Source: Przewalskia tangutica (taxonomy: Eukaryota > Streptophyta > Magnoliopsida > Solanales > Solanaceae). From it: 64,000 nt of DNA. Location of the stretch: the NCBI GenBank assembly GCA_029844215.1, contig CM056733.1, positions 66,059,794-66,123,793 on the forward strand, written 5' to 3'. The notes beneath the pieces are model-generated. The model saw only the letters and a list, made by a program, of their open reading frames with translations, made no database searches and was not told where the DNA came from. Below are positions 44,045-55,508 of this stretch, one piece after another. How positions within the stretch are numbered: the first letter of the stretch is position 1; every line of letters begins with the position of its first letter. A program made the translations under genes and the position numbers.

Positions 44045-44768
44045 AGATCATTGTTGCTAGTGTGTCATATTCACCTTTCGATAATCCTGCAACAAGTTGG
44101 AGAACTATTTTTGTTTCAGAAATTGGTGTCCCACGTTGGATAATTGATCTGCAACAATTTTTAATTGTTTGCAATACTCAAACATGTTGGTAAAAGTTTT
44201 TAGACGGGTGTTGAACTCTTCTTCTAGATATATGGCACGAGTATGCTTGTTATCTTGAAAGATCTCCTCCAAACGGACTCAAAGTTCACGTGTTGAGGCA
44301 CTAGACTTCATAATCTTATGAAGCAGATCTTTAGAGATAGTACCATAAATTCATTATTTTATAATAGCGTTAAGACGACGCCATATCGTGTCGAGAATGT
44401 CAAGAGGGCGTGGAACGGACTCATTAATGTGGTCAAGCACATTGTACGCGCAAGCATGAATATAAAACAGTTCAACTCAAGAAGAATACTGACCCTCCAC
44501 CTGATCAAGAATTAAAGGGAAAAAATTCTTGATATTGGTGACGGTAAACGTCAGATAGAGTGAGGAATTTGAGGAGGGAGGGTGGTCGTCAAAGATAACC
44601 GTAGAAGATGTGAAGCTTTAGGTGATGTGGGAGGAGACATGGTAGCCACATACGGAAGGAAATAACCGTGAAAGAGAGGGAAAAAGAAAAATCTGGCGGC
44701 AGGATTCCCGAGGGCAGGGGTCCGGCGGCGGCGGAAAGAAAAGAGAAGAATATGTTTTGTGGCTTAGG
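44045..44768 (-). pseudogene. copia gag (UBN2), 5' part, broken
   Basis: Minus strand: VTNIKNFFPLILDQVEG (about 44545-44495), DILDTIWRRLNAII (44405-44365), YGTISKDLLHKIMKSSASTR (44345-44285), EEIFQDNKHTRAIYLEEEFN (44270-44215), NMFEYCKQLK and GTPISETKIVLQLVAGLSKG (44130-44075). This is the plant copia gag that builds the capsid. Stops (for example in YSS-stop-VELFYIHA) and a frameshift near 44150 break it. The gene continues at 40688 beyond the AGATC duplication. Confidence 0.85.
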
Positions 44769-44780
44769 CTTCTGATATCA
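44769..44780 (-). other. primer-binding site, degenerate initiator-Met type
   Basis: Minus strand TGATATCAGAAG directly after the LTR end; the usual form is TGGTATCAGAGC. Confidence 0.65.
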
Positions 44781-44957
44781 TGTAGAATTGTATTAATCTC
44801 CCTTAGGGAGTCTTTCTCATTAATACAAATATATATAGATGTAAAATGTTGAATCCTTCTATAATAAGGATCTCAATCATACCATAATTATACAATATAA
44901 AATATGATAAATATGTAACCTAGTCTAGATAGTACAAATACTACACGTGCTAATAAA
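44781..44957 (-). repeat. copia 5' LTR, 177 bp
   Basis: Minus strand from TTTATTAGCACGTGTAGTA (the canonical TG start is mutated; the 3' remnant reads TGTATTATCACGTG) to AATACAATTCTACA. The CACGTG palindrome near its start is a G-box core, a possible regulatory site. Confidence 0.75.
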
Positions 44958-45479
44958 ATCCTTCGTAAAAATATAAACAATCACTCTCTGGATCAGTGGG
45001 GAGGGGAAGCTGATCAATGATCCTCATGGGCCTTAATTTGATTTTGGTTCAATCATCCTACTAAATTGGTCTCTTAGGCCTTAGCACTACCCTACACGGC
45101 TACACCTTTATAAGAAGGCCCAAATTGGAAAGAAAAGAAGATGGACAAGAGCCATTGACACTTATGTCCCTATTTTGTGTTGGTCTTTAATTTTTGCTCC
45201 TCATAACAAGTACTATATTTTTGTGGGATATAAATTTATATTTTCACATAGTAAATTTAATAAGTTATACCCCGCATGACTAAAAAATTTGTGCCCGCTA
45301 GACATAAGTTTCACTGCTAAAAGGCAAAAAGTTAAAGACCACCTATTTGAAAAGCAAAAATTAATTAAAGACCAACCCATTTCAAGAGCCAATGTGCAAT
45401 TCCTTCATGGATGGAGGCATCTAAAAATGTACGTATATTTCAACCAGAATAGCATTTCTTCCTGATCCACCGTAAGCAG
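44958..45479. other. non-coding stretch, nothing recognised
   Basis: Spacer between two copia derivatives. No repeat or frame that I can support. Confidence 0.5.
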
Positions 45480-47389
45480 TGGTGGTACAAGTATAACTAG
45501 GATATTATTAGTATAGTAGGAATATAATTTTTTATATTTGGAGATTGTAAATTATATATATACCTCTTCATTAATGAAAATAATCAAGGATTACTTCTTT
45601 CATGGTATAGTGGTTAAAAATGTTATGATTTATCCTCTAACAAAATCATAATTAGTCGCCATGTTATTTTTGATGAGTCCCGATTTCAGTTTACTAAATT
45701 GTGTAGTTCCGTGTCTAGTTCATATAATTTTTTGGATGATGGAATCTCACTGTATATTATCCATCAGTGGGCCCAACCTATTATTCGGTCTATGTGGATT
45801 TTTACTCATAAAGAAAATTCTGACGGTTCTTTTGAGAGGCATAAGACTCGTCTTGTAGGTGATGGTAAAACACAACAGGTTGACATGAATTTTGGAGAGA
45901 CATTTAGTCTAGTGGTCAAACCGGCTACCGTTCGCACAGTGCTTAGTCTAGCTCTCTCGAAAACATGACCCATTCACAAGCTGGATGTGAAAAATATTTT
46001 CTTAGACGATGATCATAAGGAGACAGTATACATGCATCAATCCTTGGGTTTTAGGGACCCCAATTATCTTCATCATGTCTGTTTGCTGAATAAGTCCTTG
46101 TATAGGCTTATGCAGGCCCCACAGACTTGGTATAAAAAGTTTACAGATTATGTGTCTAATATTGGGTTTTCTCACAGCAGGTCTGATCATTCTCTGTTCA
46201 TCTATCGGTGTGGTACTTCTATGGCATACATTCTGTTATATATTGATGATATTATATTGACTGCTTTATCGGATATTCTACGCAAGTCTATCATGTCCCT
46301 TCTCAGTTCCGAATTTGCTATGAAAGACTTGGGGTCCTTGAGCTATTTTTTTGGGCATAGTAGTCACTCGTCATGAACGTGGTCTATTTTTGTCACAAAA
46401 AAGTATGTGGCAGAGATTATTGAGACAACTGACATGTCATCTTGTAAGTCTACTTCTACTCCGGTTAATACAAAACCGAAACTGAGTGCTACGTCGAGCA
46501 CACCATACGAGGATCCCACCCAATATCGTAATCTTGCAGGGGCTCTTCAGTATCTGACTTTCACGAGACCAGATATTACTTATGTCGTATATCATGTGTG
46601 TTTATTTATGCATGATCCGCGGATTGAGCACATGCATGCGCTCAAACGCATTATACGATACATACAGGGCACACTTGATTTTGAATTGCATTTATATTCG
46701 TCCTCTGTCTCTACTCTTGTGTCATATACAGATACTGATTGTGGTGGTTGTCCAGACACCAGACGTTCGACATCTGATTATTGTATGTTCCTTGGGGATA
46801 ACTTGATCTCTTGGTCGGCTAAATGCCAGGCTACTTTATCACGATCCAATGCGGAGGTCGAGTCTCGAGGGGTAGCCAATGTGGTGTCTGAGTCATGTTG
46901 GCTACATAATCTTCTACTAGAGCTGCATTTTCCTATTCAGAAAGCTACCTTAGTCTACTGTGATAATGTGAGTGCAATCTATCTTTTTGAAAATCCGGTC
47001 CAACATCAGTGCACTAAATATATCGATATGGACATACACTTTGTTCTAGAAAAGGTAGCTCATGGATAAGTACGCGTCCTCCATGTCCCTTTGATATACC
47101 AGATTGCAGACATATTTACTCATAGTCTTCCCTGGGTTCTATTTGAAGATTTTAGGGACAGTTTCAGCGTCCGACAACCGCCCGCTATGACTGCGAGGGT
47201 GTGACAGAAGTGTATCAGGTCATGGGATCCGAACCTTACCTTGTTGAAATCAAATTTGTTTTACAAATTTTCCATAATTGTAGAATTCTTGTACAAGTAT
47301 AATTAGAATATTAATAGTATAGTATGAATATGAATTTTCATATTTGAAGTTTCATTAATGAAAATAATAAAGGAATTATTTTGTTTACA
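45480..47389 (+). mobile_element. Ty1/copia deletion derivative, gag to integrase lost
   Basis: Two short LTRs (about 45480-45602 and 47279-47389) sharing GTACAAGTATAAYTAGRATATT and TTCATTAATGAAAATAAT. A degenerate primer site TGGTATAGTGG at 45603 follows. About 45 bases later the sequence reads straight into the end of integrase (IISRHVIFDESRF, 45650-45690), so gag, protease and most of integrase are gone in one deletion. Confidence 0.8.
45640..47205 (+). pseudogene. copia integrase tail, RT and RNase H, broken
   Basis: Integrase tail, then RT: SMWIFTHKENSDGSFERHKT and RLVGDGKTQQ (45790-45880), KLDVKNIFLDDD (45980; F for the usual A), VYMHQSLGFRDP, LNKSLYRLMQAPQTWYKKF (46085-46145), and the active-site region YILLYIDDIIL (46225-46257), here YIDD. 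RNase H: YRNLAGALQYLTFTRPDI (46525), YTDTDCGGCPDTRRSTSDYC (46725-46785), ISWSAKCQATLSRSNAEVES and YCDNVSAIYL (46955), ending RVLHVP. Lesions: TGA at 45966-45968, a shift near 46360-46410, TAA at 47067-47069. Ale/Retrofit-like lineage by appearance. Confidence 0.88.
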
Positions 47390-47887
47390 ACGTTAGTACC
47401 TAACATTAACATGCACATCTCCCTTAGGGTCAGTCCACACCATGCATATATATTCAAGGAAAGATGGATATATTTAGTGGCTTCATGACCAATTCGGATA
47501 ATAAATAATTTGAGAACTAAAGAAGTTCCTGTAAGCATGAATAGGAATTTTCATATACTAATAATTTAACAGAGACGAGAGTAAAATTTCCCCCTTTTTG
47601 GTTAAATACCTTCACCTGCTAGTTAAAAGAGCATTGTGTGTAATGATAAGGTTATGTATGTATATCATTTAACTTCACTTCTATTTTCTCGAATGTAGTA
47701 TTGGCTTCGCCTACATTATTTTTATTCTTCATCTAGTACTGTTATTAGTCCGTATTAATAAGTGTCTATATATTAATTACAGTACTATATAATTATTGTC
47801 ACTTGTTATATATGGTCCTGTTTAATTTGCATGGACTAGTTATTTCAATGATGAAAGAGGCACTATATAAGAGGTTTTGAACCTGCA
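47390..47887. other. non-coding stretch, nothing recognised
   Basis: AT-rich; no supported feature before the hAT duplication at 47888. Confidence 0.5.
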
Positions 47888-47895
47888 CTTGCGAG

Positions 47896-49020
47896 TAGGG
47901 GTGTACAAAACAGGACCGGACCGGAAAACCGGACCGGAACCGGACCGGAATGGACCGGACCGGTGGATTCCGGTCCGGTCCTCGGTCCGTCAAAATGGTG
48001 GATTCCGGTTTTCCGGTCCGGTCCGGACCGGAATGGACCGAATTTTTTAATTTTTTTTTTTTTAAATTGAATTTCCAATACTGAAATTGACATTCTCGGA
48101 TGCGGTTCCACGCAATTTTTACGTTGAAATCTATTGTACATCGCGAGATATTTAGATTTGAAAATGGGAAAAACGTAACGATTTGGGGGAAAAGAGAAAT
48201 TGAGGGGCAAGACAGACGTTTTTGGAGAAATCGGCGGAATCAAACTGCTTATGCAGTTTAGCCACCCCCGTATCGAAAAAATACGCGAAATCAAATTTTT
48301 TTTTAGGTAAAACGGACGTCCGAGCGCAAAGTTATGACCGTATAAAGTTTGATCAATTTACAACCTATATTTCATATGTCAATACGTCCGGGCTGGCGGG
48401 AGTGGGCTGGGGTGGGGGTGGTGGTGGGGCTGGCGGGGTGGTGGGGGTGGGGGCAAATCATTCGGTCGAGTAATCTGTAATTTCGGTCTTGGTCGGTCAG
48501 ATTTTAACCTTTTGTGCACCTAGTTTGAGAATGTCCAAATTCCAAATAGAAAATAGAAAATATAAATGTGGTGTGTAACTTTAATTAATGAGTAGTTCAG
48601 TAGTTCGTATACGAACCAAGTACATTTGGTGATTTTCTTTAAGTTAGTCATATTAATGAAATAAAGTTTATTGAAGGATAAGGAAAAAAACAAACATATT
48701 TAATGAGATTAATAAACGAACACATTCTTAAAAATTTATAATTTATAAATTGCATTTACCAAAAACAAAAAAAAAAAAAAAAAAAAAACCGGTCCAACTG
48801 GTCCAAAACCGGGACCGGACCGGAATTTTCCGGTCCAGACCGGGACCGGGACCGGTACAATCCCACCTTCAAGTTCAAGAGTCGTAAGTCCAACACCTTA
48901 TACCTTTAAAATAGGAGATCGGTACACTTCATCTATTTTCTTTCTTTCTAGCAGCAGGAACGGTCCAGAAAAATTCTGGATTCCGGTTCCGGTCCGGTTC
49001 TGGACCGGTGAACACCCCTA
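47896..49020. mobile_element. non-autonomous hAT element, 1125 bp
   Basis: Perfect 8-bp duplication CTTGCGAG (47888-47895 and 49021-49028). Inverted ends TAGGGGTGTACAAAA and, reversed, TAGGGGTGTTCACCGG. Both subterminal zones are packed with GGTCCGG/CCGGACC motifs (47922-48040 and 48788-49010). The centre 48065-48365 is closely related to 23038-23340 of the element at 22838. A plus-strand poly-A run lies at 48768-48788. No transposase frame. Confidence 0.92.
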
Positions 49021-49028
49021 CTTGCGAG

Positions 49029-49849
49029 GTCACATGTTCTTTATAATATATGGACCATGTTTAAAAATGTAGGAATATAGATAGCATAATTAAGCTAGCT
49101 AGAAAGGGTGTATTCAAGTGAAAATTATTGAATGAGTTATAATAATTAGATTACATTCATTATTGGTTTATTCATCATTTCCTGCGCCAACATCCTTTAC
49201 TTGTTTATTCAACTTGGCCAGATACAATTAAGAGTAGACTCTGCGCCTTAAGTTTATGTGCTGAATTTTATCAGCATCCTACTATAGCTAGCCTACTTGG
49301 TTGAATCAAAGTTAACAAGTTTACTTTTTTAAACTCGTCAAGTTTAGATAAATAAAAGTGAAAATATGAGGAAAAAAATATAAAAGAAAGTTTTAGCGAG
49401 ATAGGACGGGTCTATCTATGCAAAGGGACGGAGGGTCCTAGACCAAATGAATTGTTTCAACGAATTAACATTACTTGTTTCGAGTCCAATAAATCAAATA
49501 AATAATGATAGAATCCTTAATTTGAATGATAAATTTAAATTCCAAATCTTCATTTGGGTGGACGAATGCAACAGATAAAAGACAGAAAAATGCTTATAAG
49601 TGGAGCGGGACGAGGTAGATTAAATATTAACTTTTTTCGAAATTTTTCACTTTTTAAAATAATTAGCATTTGTCCATAAAAATTCAAATACAACTTGCAA
49701 TTGTATTTGAAATTTCAAAAAAAAAAAAAAAACAAACCTTGTTTTCACAATTTTCAGTTTTTATTTTTTGTTGTTGCTTTTGTCTTTCACTTTTCAAATT
49801 TAACCCTACATTTTTTATTTTTACAAATTTGACCCTATTTAATTCAGCT
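49029..49849. other. non-coding stretch, nothing recognised
   Basis: AT-rich sequence with an A run near 49717. No supported gene or repeat. Confidence 0.5.
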
Positions 49850-49966
49850 GATCGGGAAATAGCTATTACCTTAATTACAATTGTAGTCCTATTAGAATTA
49901 TGATATCTATTTTACCTTAATTACAGAATATATTGTGAATATATATGGAATATATTCACTATCATA
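49850..49966 (-). repeat. copia 3' LTR remnant
   Basis: Minus strand begins after the purine-rich GAGGAGGTA with TGATAGTGAATATATTCC. The outer limit is uncertain. Confidence 0.5.
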
Positions 49967-52036
49967 CCTCCTCAGTCGGAGCAGGAGGAGGCCGGACGCT
50001 GAGACTAAATCTGAAGTAAAAGAACAGTTATCGAGGAAGCCCCTTTGTAAGATATTTGCGTACTGATACGAATAAGGAACATGCAACACCCTAACATGAC
50101 CCATTGCAATCTTATCATGAACAAAGTGAATATTCATCTCAATATGTTTGGTTCGCTGATGCTGAACCGAGTTATGAGACAAGTAGACAACATATATGTT
50201 ATCACAGTAAACCAAAGATGCCTTACGTATGAGACAATGAAGCTCAAGAAGGGGATTTCGGAGCCAACATAGCTCGGCAACAACATTCTCAACGTCTCGA
50301 TATTCTGCTTCTGCACTCTAACACGAAAGTGTGACTTGCCGCTTGGTAGACCACGATATGATGTTATCCCCTAAAAATACACAATAGCCGGACGTAAAGC
50401 GATGGGTGTTCGGACAGCCTGCCCAATCTGCATCTGTGTAGGAGAGCAATCTAGTCGATGATGAGGGATATAAATAAAGTCCATAGTCAAGAGTGCTCTT
50501 AACGTGCTGAATGATACACTTAATCACTGTAAAGTGTGGTCCCTAAAGGCGTGCATGAACAAGCACATCTGTTGAACCGCATATGCAATATCTGGCCGAG
50601 TGAAGGTGAGATACTGAAGAGCATATGCCAGACTCCTATAAAGAGATGGATCATTGACCAGATCCCTATCATCTACACTGAGTTTGGACTTGGAGTCGAC
50701 GGGAGTGGGCATGATCTTACAATTTGCTATATTATCCCTATAGACGATCTCCTCTGCATACTTACGCTAACACAAGAACATGACATGTGCGGATCTGATC
50801 ACTGATATCCCCAAAAAATAACTCAACCTACCCAAGTCAGTCATAGTAAATTCAGACTTGAGTAGAGCAATGATTTCGTGCTTCAGACCATCTGAAGAAG
50901 TTATTAGAATAATATCATCCACATATAATCAAAGGTAAGTTGTGTCAGTACCTTGATGAGAAATGAATAATGAATTATCACTCTTGCTGCACATGAAATC
51001 GATATGTATGATGTATGTATCAAACCTCTCATACCAAGCCCTGGGGGTTTGTTTCAGCACATATAGCGACTTACGAAGATGACAAACATTATGAGGAGCC
51101 CCCAGATGCACAAATCCTAGCGGTTGATACATATAGACGATTTCTTTCAAATCCCCATGTAAGAAAGCATTCTTTACATCAAGCTGGTGAATAGGTCAAT
51201 TCTTCTCCATAACAATGCTTAAACCGTGCGAATGGTAGTTGACTTAACTACTGGACTAAAAGTCTCACCATAATCAACACTCTACTGCTGCCCTATGCCA
51301 TTTGCCTCAAGTCTAGTCTTGTAACGTTCAAGGGCACCATTATCTCTGAACTTATGACGAAATAACCACATACCATAGATTACATTCACCATCTCATGTC
51401 GCAGAACAAGATCCCAAGTGCAATGTGAAGTAAAAACATTAAACTCCTTTCACATGGCCGCATTCCAATTCGGGTCAAGTTTGGCCAATGTTGGATTTTT
51501 AGGAATGGGTGAGATGGTTTGAGTCGATAGGTTAAAGTGAACTTTTGGTTTGAAAATCCTGTGTTCTGCATGGGTTTTCATGCGGTGAGTGAGGATGATC
51601 ACAGATGGGAGGGGGGGGGCTGGGTGGGGATGGGAAGGACTGAGTAGTAGGGTCGGGACTGGGAAGTGGTGACAGGCAGTGAGGCTGGACAGGGTAGTGG
51701 GTAGGGTTTGGATAGCAGTGGGTTGGGGTGTTATTTCGAGCAGTGACGGGGACGGGACCAGGCAGTGGGGTGGGGTCGATGGGATGGGTTGTTGGAGGAC
51801 TAAATATTGCGGATGTTGTAGTGCATTTTTGGAGTAGAGGAGAGGTGTCTGATTCATCAAGGAAAACGCAATCAGTAACTCAAATTTTTTAGATGTTGTC
51901 GAACGGGAAGATGTACGCAACAAACGTGACATGGCGTGAGATTAAGATTTTAGCTGTGGATATCTCATAGCACAAGTACCCCCTATGGTTTGATGGAAAA
52001 CCGAGGAAGACGCACAAAATGAAGCGAGGTACTAAT
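49967..52036 (-). pseudogene. Ty1/copia pol remnant: integrase tail, linker, RT, RNase H
   Basis: Minus strand from 52036: integrase C-terminus (LVPRFILCVFLGFPSNHRGY, ISRHVTF), a Pro/Ser/Thr-rich linker (51830-51600) with HRMKTHAEHRIFKPK and DPNWNAAM (51470), RT with KEIVYMYQPLGFVH (51145), LRKSLYVLKQTPRAWYERF (51080-51020) and a damaged active-site region near 50930, then SKSKLS, YRSLAYALQYLTFTRPDIAY (50645-50585), RNase H YTDADWAGCPNTHRFTSGYC (50435-50375), ISWSTKRQ, YCDNIYVVYLSHNSVQHQRT and the C-terminal SVRPPPAPTE. Frameshifts and stops separate the blocks. The 5' half is absent: an Ogre/Tat LTR begins at 52037. Confidence 0.88.
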
Positions 52037-54713
52037 TGTTGACACCCAATTTTGACCCATCTTTTAGTCATTTCTTGCAATTTTAAGCATTTTAGGATAC
52101 CGCTTTTTAATCACTATTTTTGGCATTTCTGTATATTTTTTACCTAACATTCTATGATGTTTTATTTTTGTAAATTGGCATCATGTTTTTACTTTAATTA
52201 GGTATTAAACATTTTCAAATATTATGTTATTATTGTTGCGCGATCATTTCATTTTACTAATTTTGCATCTCTTTAAATAATTAACTGACATCCTGTCTTT
52301 ACTTTTAATCATGCATTAAATATTTGCTAAATATTGTATTTTTATTATTATTGCATCGGCATTTGCATTTTTATAATTTTGCATCTTTTTAAATAATTTT
52401 TCTTTTTAATAATTAACCCGTTTTGCATTTCATCAAACCTCGATCCAAACCTGATCTGGACCAGTCCAATCCGCCAAAAACCGAAGCCCAAACTGAGGCC
52501 CAATACACCTTTCATCTTTTCCCTCCAATACCCAATACCCAATACCCAAAACCCAATACCCAAAACCCTAAACCTAAATCCCACACTATAAATAAAACCT
52601 TACCCCCCATTCTAAAATCCCTTCAGCCGCCCAGAACCTCACCCCATCCGTCTGCCCCTCTCTCTTGAAACCTAAGGGGGAGCCCTACAATATCATCCCA
52701 GCAGCCGCCCTCACCCTCTAACAACACTCTCCCGCCCCTATCTTCCTTAATACTCCCGCCTACCCTACTTCATCAGCCCAGCCGACAACAACATAACCTA
52801 GCCGTCTACCTCTCTCATTTTTCTTAAAACCTAGCTCCCTCTCCCGTCACCGCCGCCTCAGCCGCACACTCCCCTCTCTCACCATCATTCTCCCTCACTT
52901 TCACACACACACACAATAACAACTCCGGTGAACAACCCTTACCCTACACCACCAGCACAACATCTACCACACTACACCATCTCTGTCGAAACCCCAGAGT
53001 TCAACACTCAAATCACCACGGCGGCATCGCTCCGGCGTACCTCGTCGTATAAGTGACGCCATCGCCTCTCTATTTTTTCTACCATTTGAATTTGGTCGGA
53101 GTTTTGAACTCCGACAAAAGTTATTGGTATCGCTATTTTTTTTACTGATATATTTTATGTTTGTGGGATTGATTCATCTTTATTTTGACGTCCTCTGATG
53201 GTGTCATAAGGTTATCCGACGTGACAGTCTTGTTCTGTTTGGTTATATTTTCTGTGTTTCAGTCGATCGGTTTGTTCTGGCTAGATCCGGCCATTTCTCT
53301 AAGTATTCTCCAGTTACATCATTGAAGTTTTTGTACTGCTTTTCGCTATTGTTAATGTTTGGTATTCCTGTCTAGCTGTGGTTTGATGTCTCCTGCGATA
53401 TTGTGACATTTTCGGTGACCTTGCCCGGATCTGTTACTGTTTTCATTGGTGTTTGTACGACTTAGTATTATTCATTGTTGGGTTCACATTGTTCTGACTA
53501 TTTGTGGTTGCCGGCAATCGAATTCCTTGATTTGTTGTGGTTAATTTGATCATTCTAGTGTTGTCGTCGGAGCTCCGACTCCGGCGAGCGTTGGTTACTG
53601 CTTCTACTATTGTTTGACTATTTTTCGGACTGATTTTTGACACTTTTGCCCTTTATCTGAGTTTGCAATATTATTTGGGTCGCTCAGGCAACGTTCTAGT
53701 TTTTCGGCAACCCGCTATTGTTTTTGCTATTTTCTGGACTGATTTCGACAATTTCACCCTTTTATTTACTTGATTAAACTAATTGGAACAAATTCTTATT
53801 TCCAAAAGAACAGATACTGCACTGTTGTTATTTTACTGGTTTGAACATGATACTGCACTTTGATTGACCAATGAAAAAGTTATCCGTCGATTTTTGAGGC
53901 CTCCACAGTTGCAAAGACGGAAAATAAAATAAATGAAGCTTTCTGGGCAATGATGATTTCTTCCACTTACACCGGATAACCAACATGCTGTGGCGAATAA
54001 TGCATGCACTTGTTTAGGCTGTCCCACTTTATTTTTATATATATCTGAGCCCTCCGTGTTTAAAACTATTATTGTTTTGGTGCGGATCCGAAGGTTTCAT
54101 CTATTTTATTGTTTCTAGTAATATTGGTCGATGAAGGAATCTCCGACTGATTTCCAAGGTCTTCCCTATACAAAAGACGGATTTATTTTTGCTTTACTTA
54201 TTAATTCTTGTTATTGTTTTTTAAAAAAATTGTTTATTCTATTACTAACACTTTTACTAAGTGTTTATGCAGGTACCCGGAGATCATCTTGTACAGAAGG
54301 CCTAAAAAGGGCTAAAAGATGTTCCGGATTTTATCTTATGTCGCATTTAATTTTAAGTTTTATTATTATGTATTGCATTATATTTTAATTGTAAATTATG
54401 TAAAAAATGCTTAGAATAGGTAGAATAAAAGCCAATATGTAATTAACTTAACCTAGGTTTGAACGGATAACCTCAAGTTAGCGGATCTTAAAGGATGTCT
54501 AACCCCTTCCCTTTAGGTTAATAAAGAACCCTGATCCAGAATCTCATTAATTTCGTAGACCATTAAATGGAGATTAATTGCAGTATTTTTATTGCAATAA
54601 ATCAAGTGTCCTAATTCACTTAAATAATTAGGTGGCGACTCCTTAAAATAATTTTAGGAATTATACCATACGTAGTACTCCCGTTTCGACTACGGTTAAA
54701 ATGGGGTGTTACA
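52037..54713 (+). mobile_element. Ogre/Tat LTR of element 1, 2677 bp
   Basis: TGTTGACACCCAATTTTGAC start, ends GGTTAAAATGGGGTGTTACA just before the primer site. A TATA box lies at 52587. A long pyrimidine-rich middle and the conserved end block (CCCCTTCCCTTTAGGTTAAT, AATTAGGTGGCGACTCCTT) follow. It interrupts the copia at 52036 in opposite orientation to that gene. Confidence 0.85.
52587..52594 (+). promoter_or_regulatory. TATA box of element 1 LTR
   Basis: CACTATAAATAAAACC, a strong plant TATA match, about 550 bases into the LTR, at the same relative position as in the other LTRs of the family. Confidence 0.6.
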
Positions 54714-54716
54714 GAA

Positions 54717-54734
54717 TGACGACTCCACTGGGGA
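54717..54734 (+). other. primer-binding site of element 1 (tRNA-Arg type)
   Basis: TGACGACTCCACTGGGGA three bases after the LTR end. Compare TGGCGACTCCGCTGGGGA in element 2. Ogre elements are known to use tRNA-Arg; the two G-to-A changes fit decay of the older element. Confidence 0.75.
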
Positions 54735-55508
54735 TAATCAGGTTCTTGACCATAGCAAACCTAGGTTTATTATTGCTTGGCTTTATTTGTTTTAAATGTC
54801 TTAAAGTTGTTTGCTTTAATCTTGTATGCTTAACTGTTTTAATTGCTATTTGCTTTTACTGCTTTCCTTAAACTGACATTCCGCTCATATTTCTTTCACT
54901 CTGGAAAATTCACATTGTCACACACTACACGCGAGGTGCGCTTGGTGCATCAGCAAAATTCTTTCTTCAAAACCCAAATTTAAGAGAGTTGGCGTTTTGC
55001 GCGGAGAATCTGGTACAACCGGTGGTCGCGTAGCCTTCTCACTCGAGTAGTCCGCTCGGGAATCTTTCGTCTAGTAAGCCAAATCATAGAAACTTAGGAT
55101 AGAGCTATACCACCCTTTTATATTAAGTCATGCATGCATAAACCTTAGGTGGGTTAATCCTTGGTATTAACGCCACAATTAGAAATCCACCAAACTTGTC
55201 GACGGGTTTCATAACCCAACGACCCGTTAGCATACTATGTGTAGCATGACAATGATAGACGGATCCAAGCCTGGTCATGATACACCGAAATTGGGAAAAG
55301 TGCACCGTCATTTGGTCGTCATTTCCAGCAAAACATTACAGTTTAACGGCTTGGACCTATTTATCATAATCTCGCATATCTGGCGTTTAGGCCGACCTCT
55401 GGCATAAGAGAGGTCCCATTCATATTAGGCGCGCACTTGATTTGCATGTTTTTGTTTACTATTGTTGTCGCTAGCAATTCTGTACATATTATTTAATGCA
55501 ATAATTAT
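54735..55508 (+). mobile_element. element 1 leader, cut by element 2
   Basis: Parallels 59537-60270 closely (CTGGAAAATTCACA, TTCTCACTCGAGTWGTYCGCTC, CATGCATAAACCTTAGGTG). It stops at 55508 where the LTR of element 2 starts, just before gag would begin. The remainder of element 1, if any, lies beyond the window. Confidence 0.8.

Larger units (their letters stand above)
38966..44957 (-). mobile_element. Ty1/copia element, minus, RT/RNase H lost, split by solo LTR
   Basis: 5' LTR at 44781-44957, primer site 44769-44780, gag 44045-44768 continuing at 40688, protease and integrase to 39105, then an abrupt jump to the pol C-terminus and 3' LTR remnant (38966-39024). The 3' LTR piece (GTAACCTAGTCTAGGTAGTA near 38990) matches the 5' LTR start. 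The related elements at 45480 and 49850 keep the RT and RNase H that this one has lost. Confidence 0.8.
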
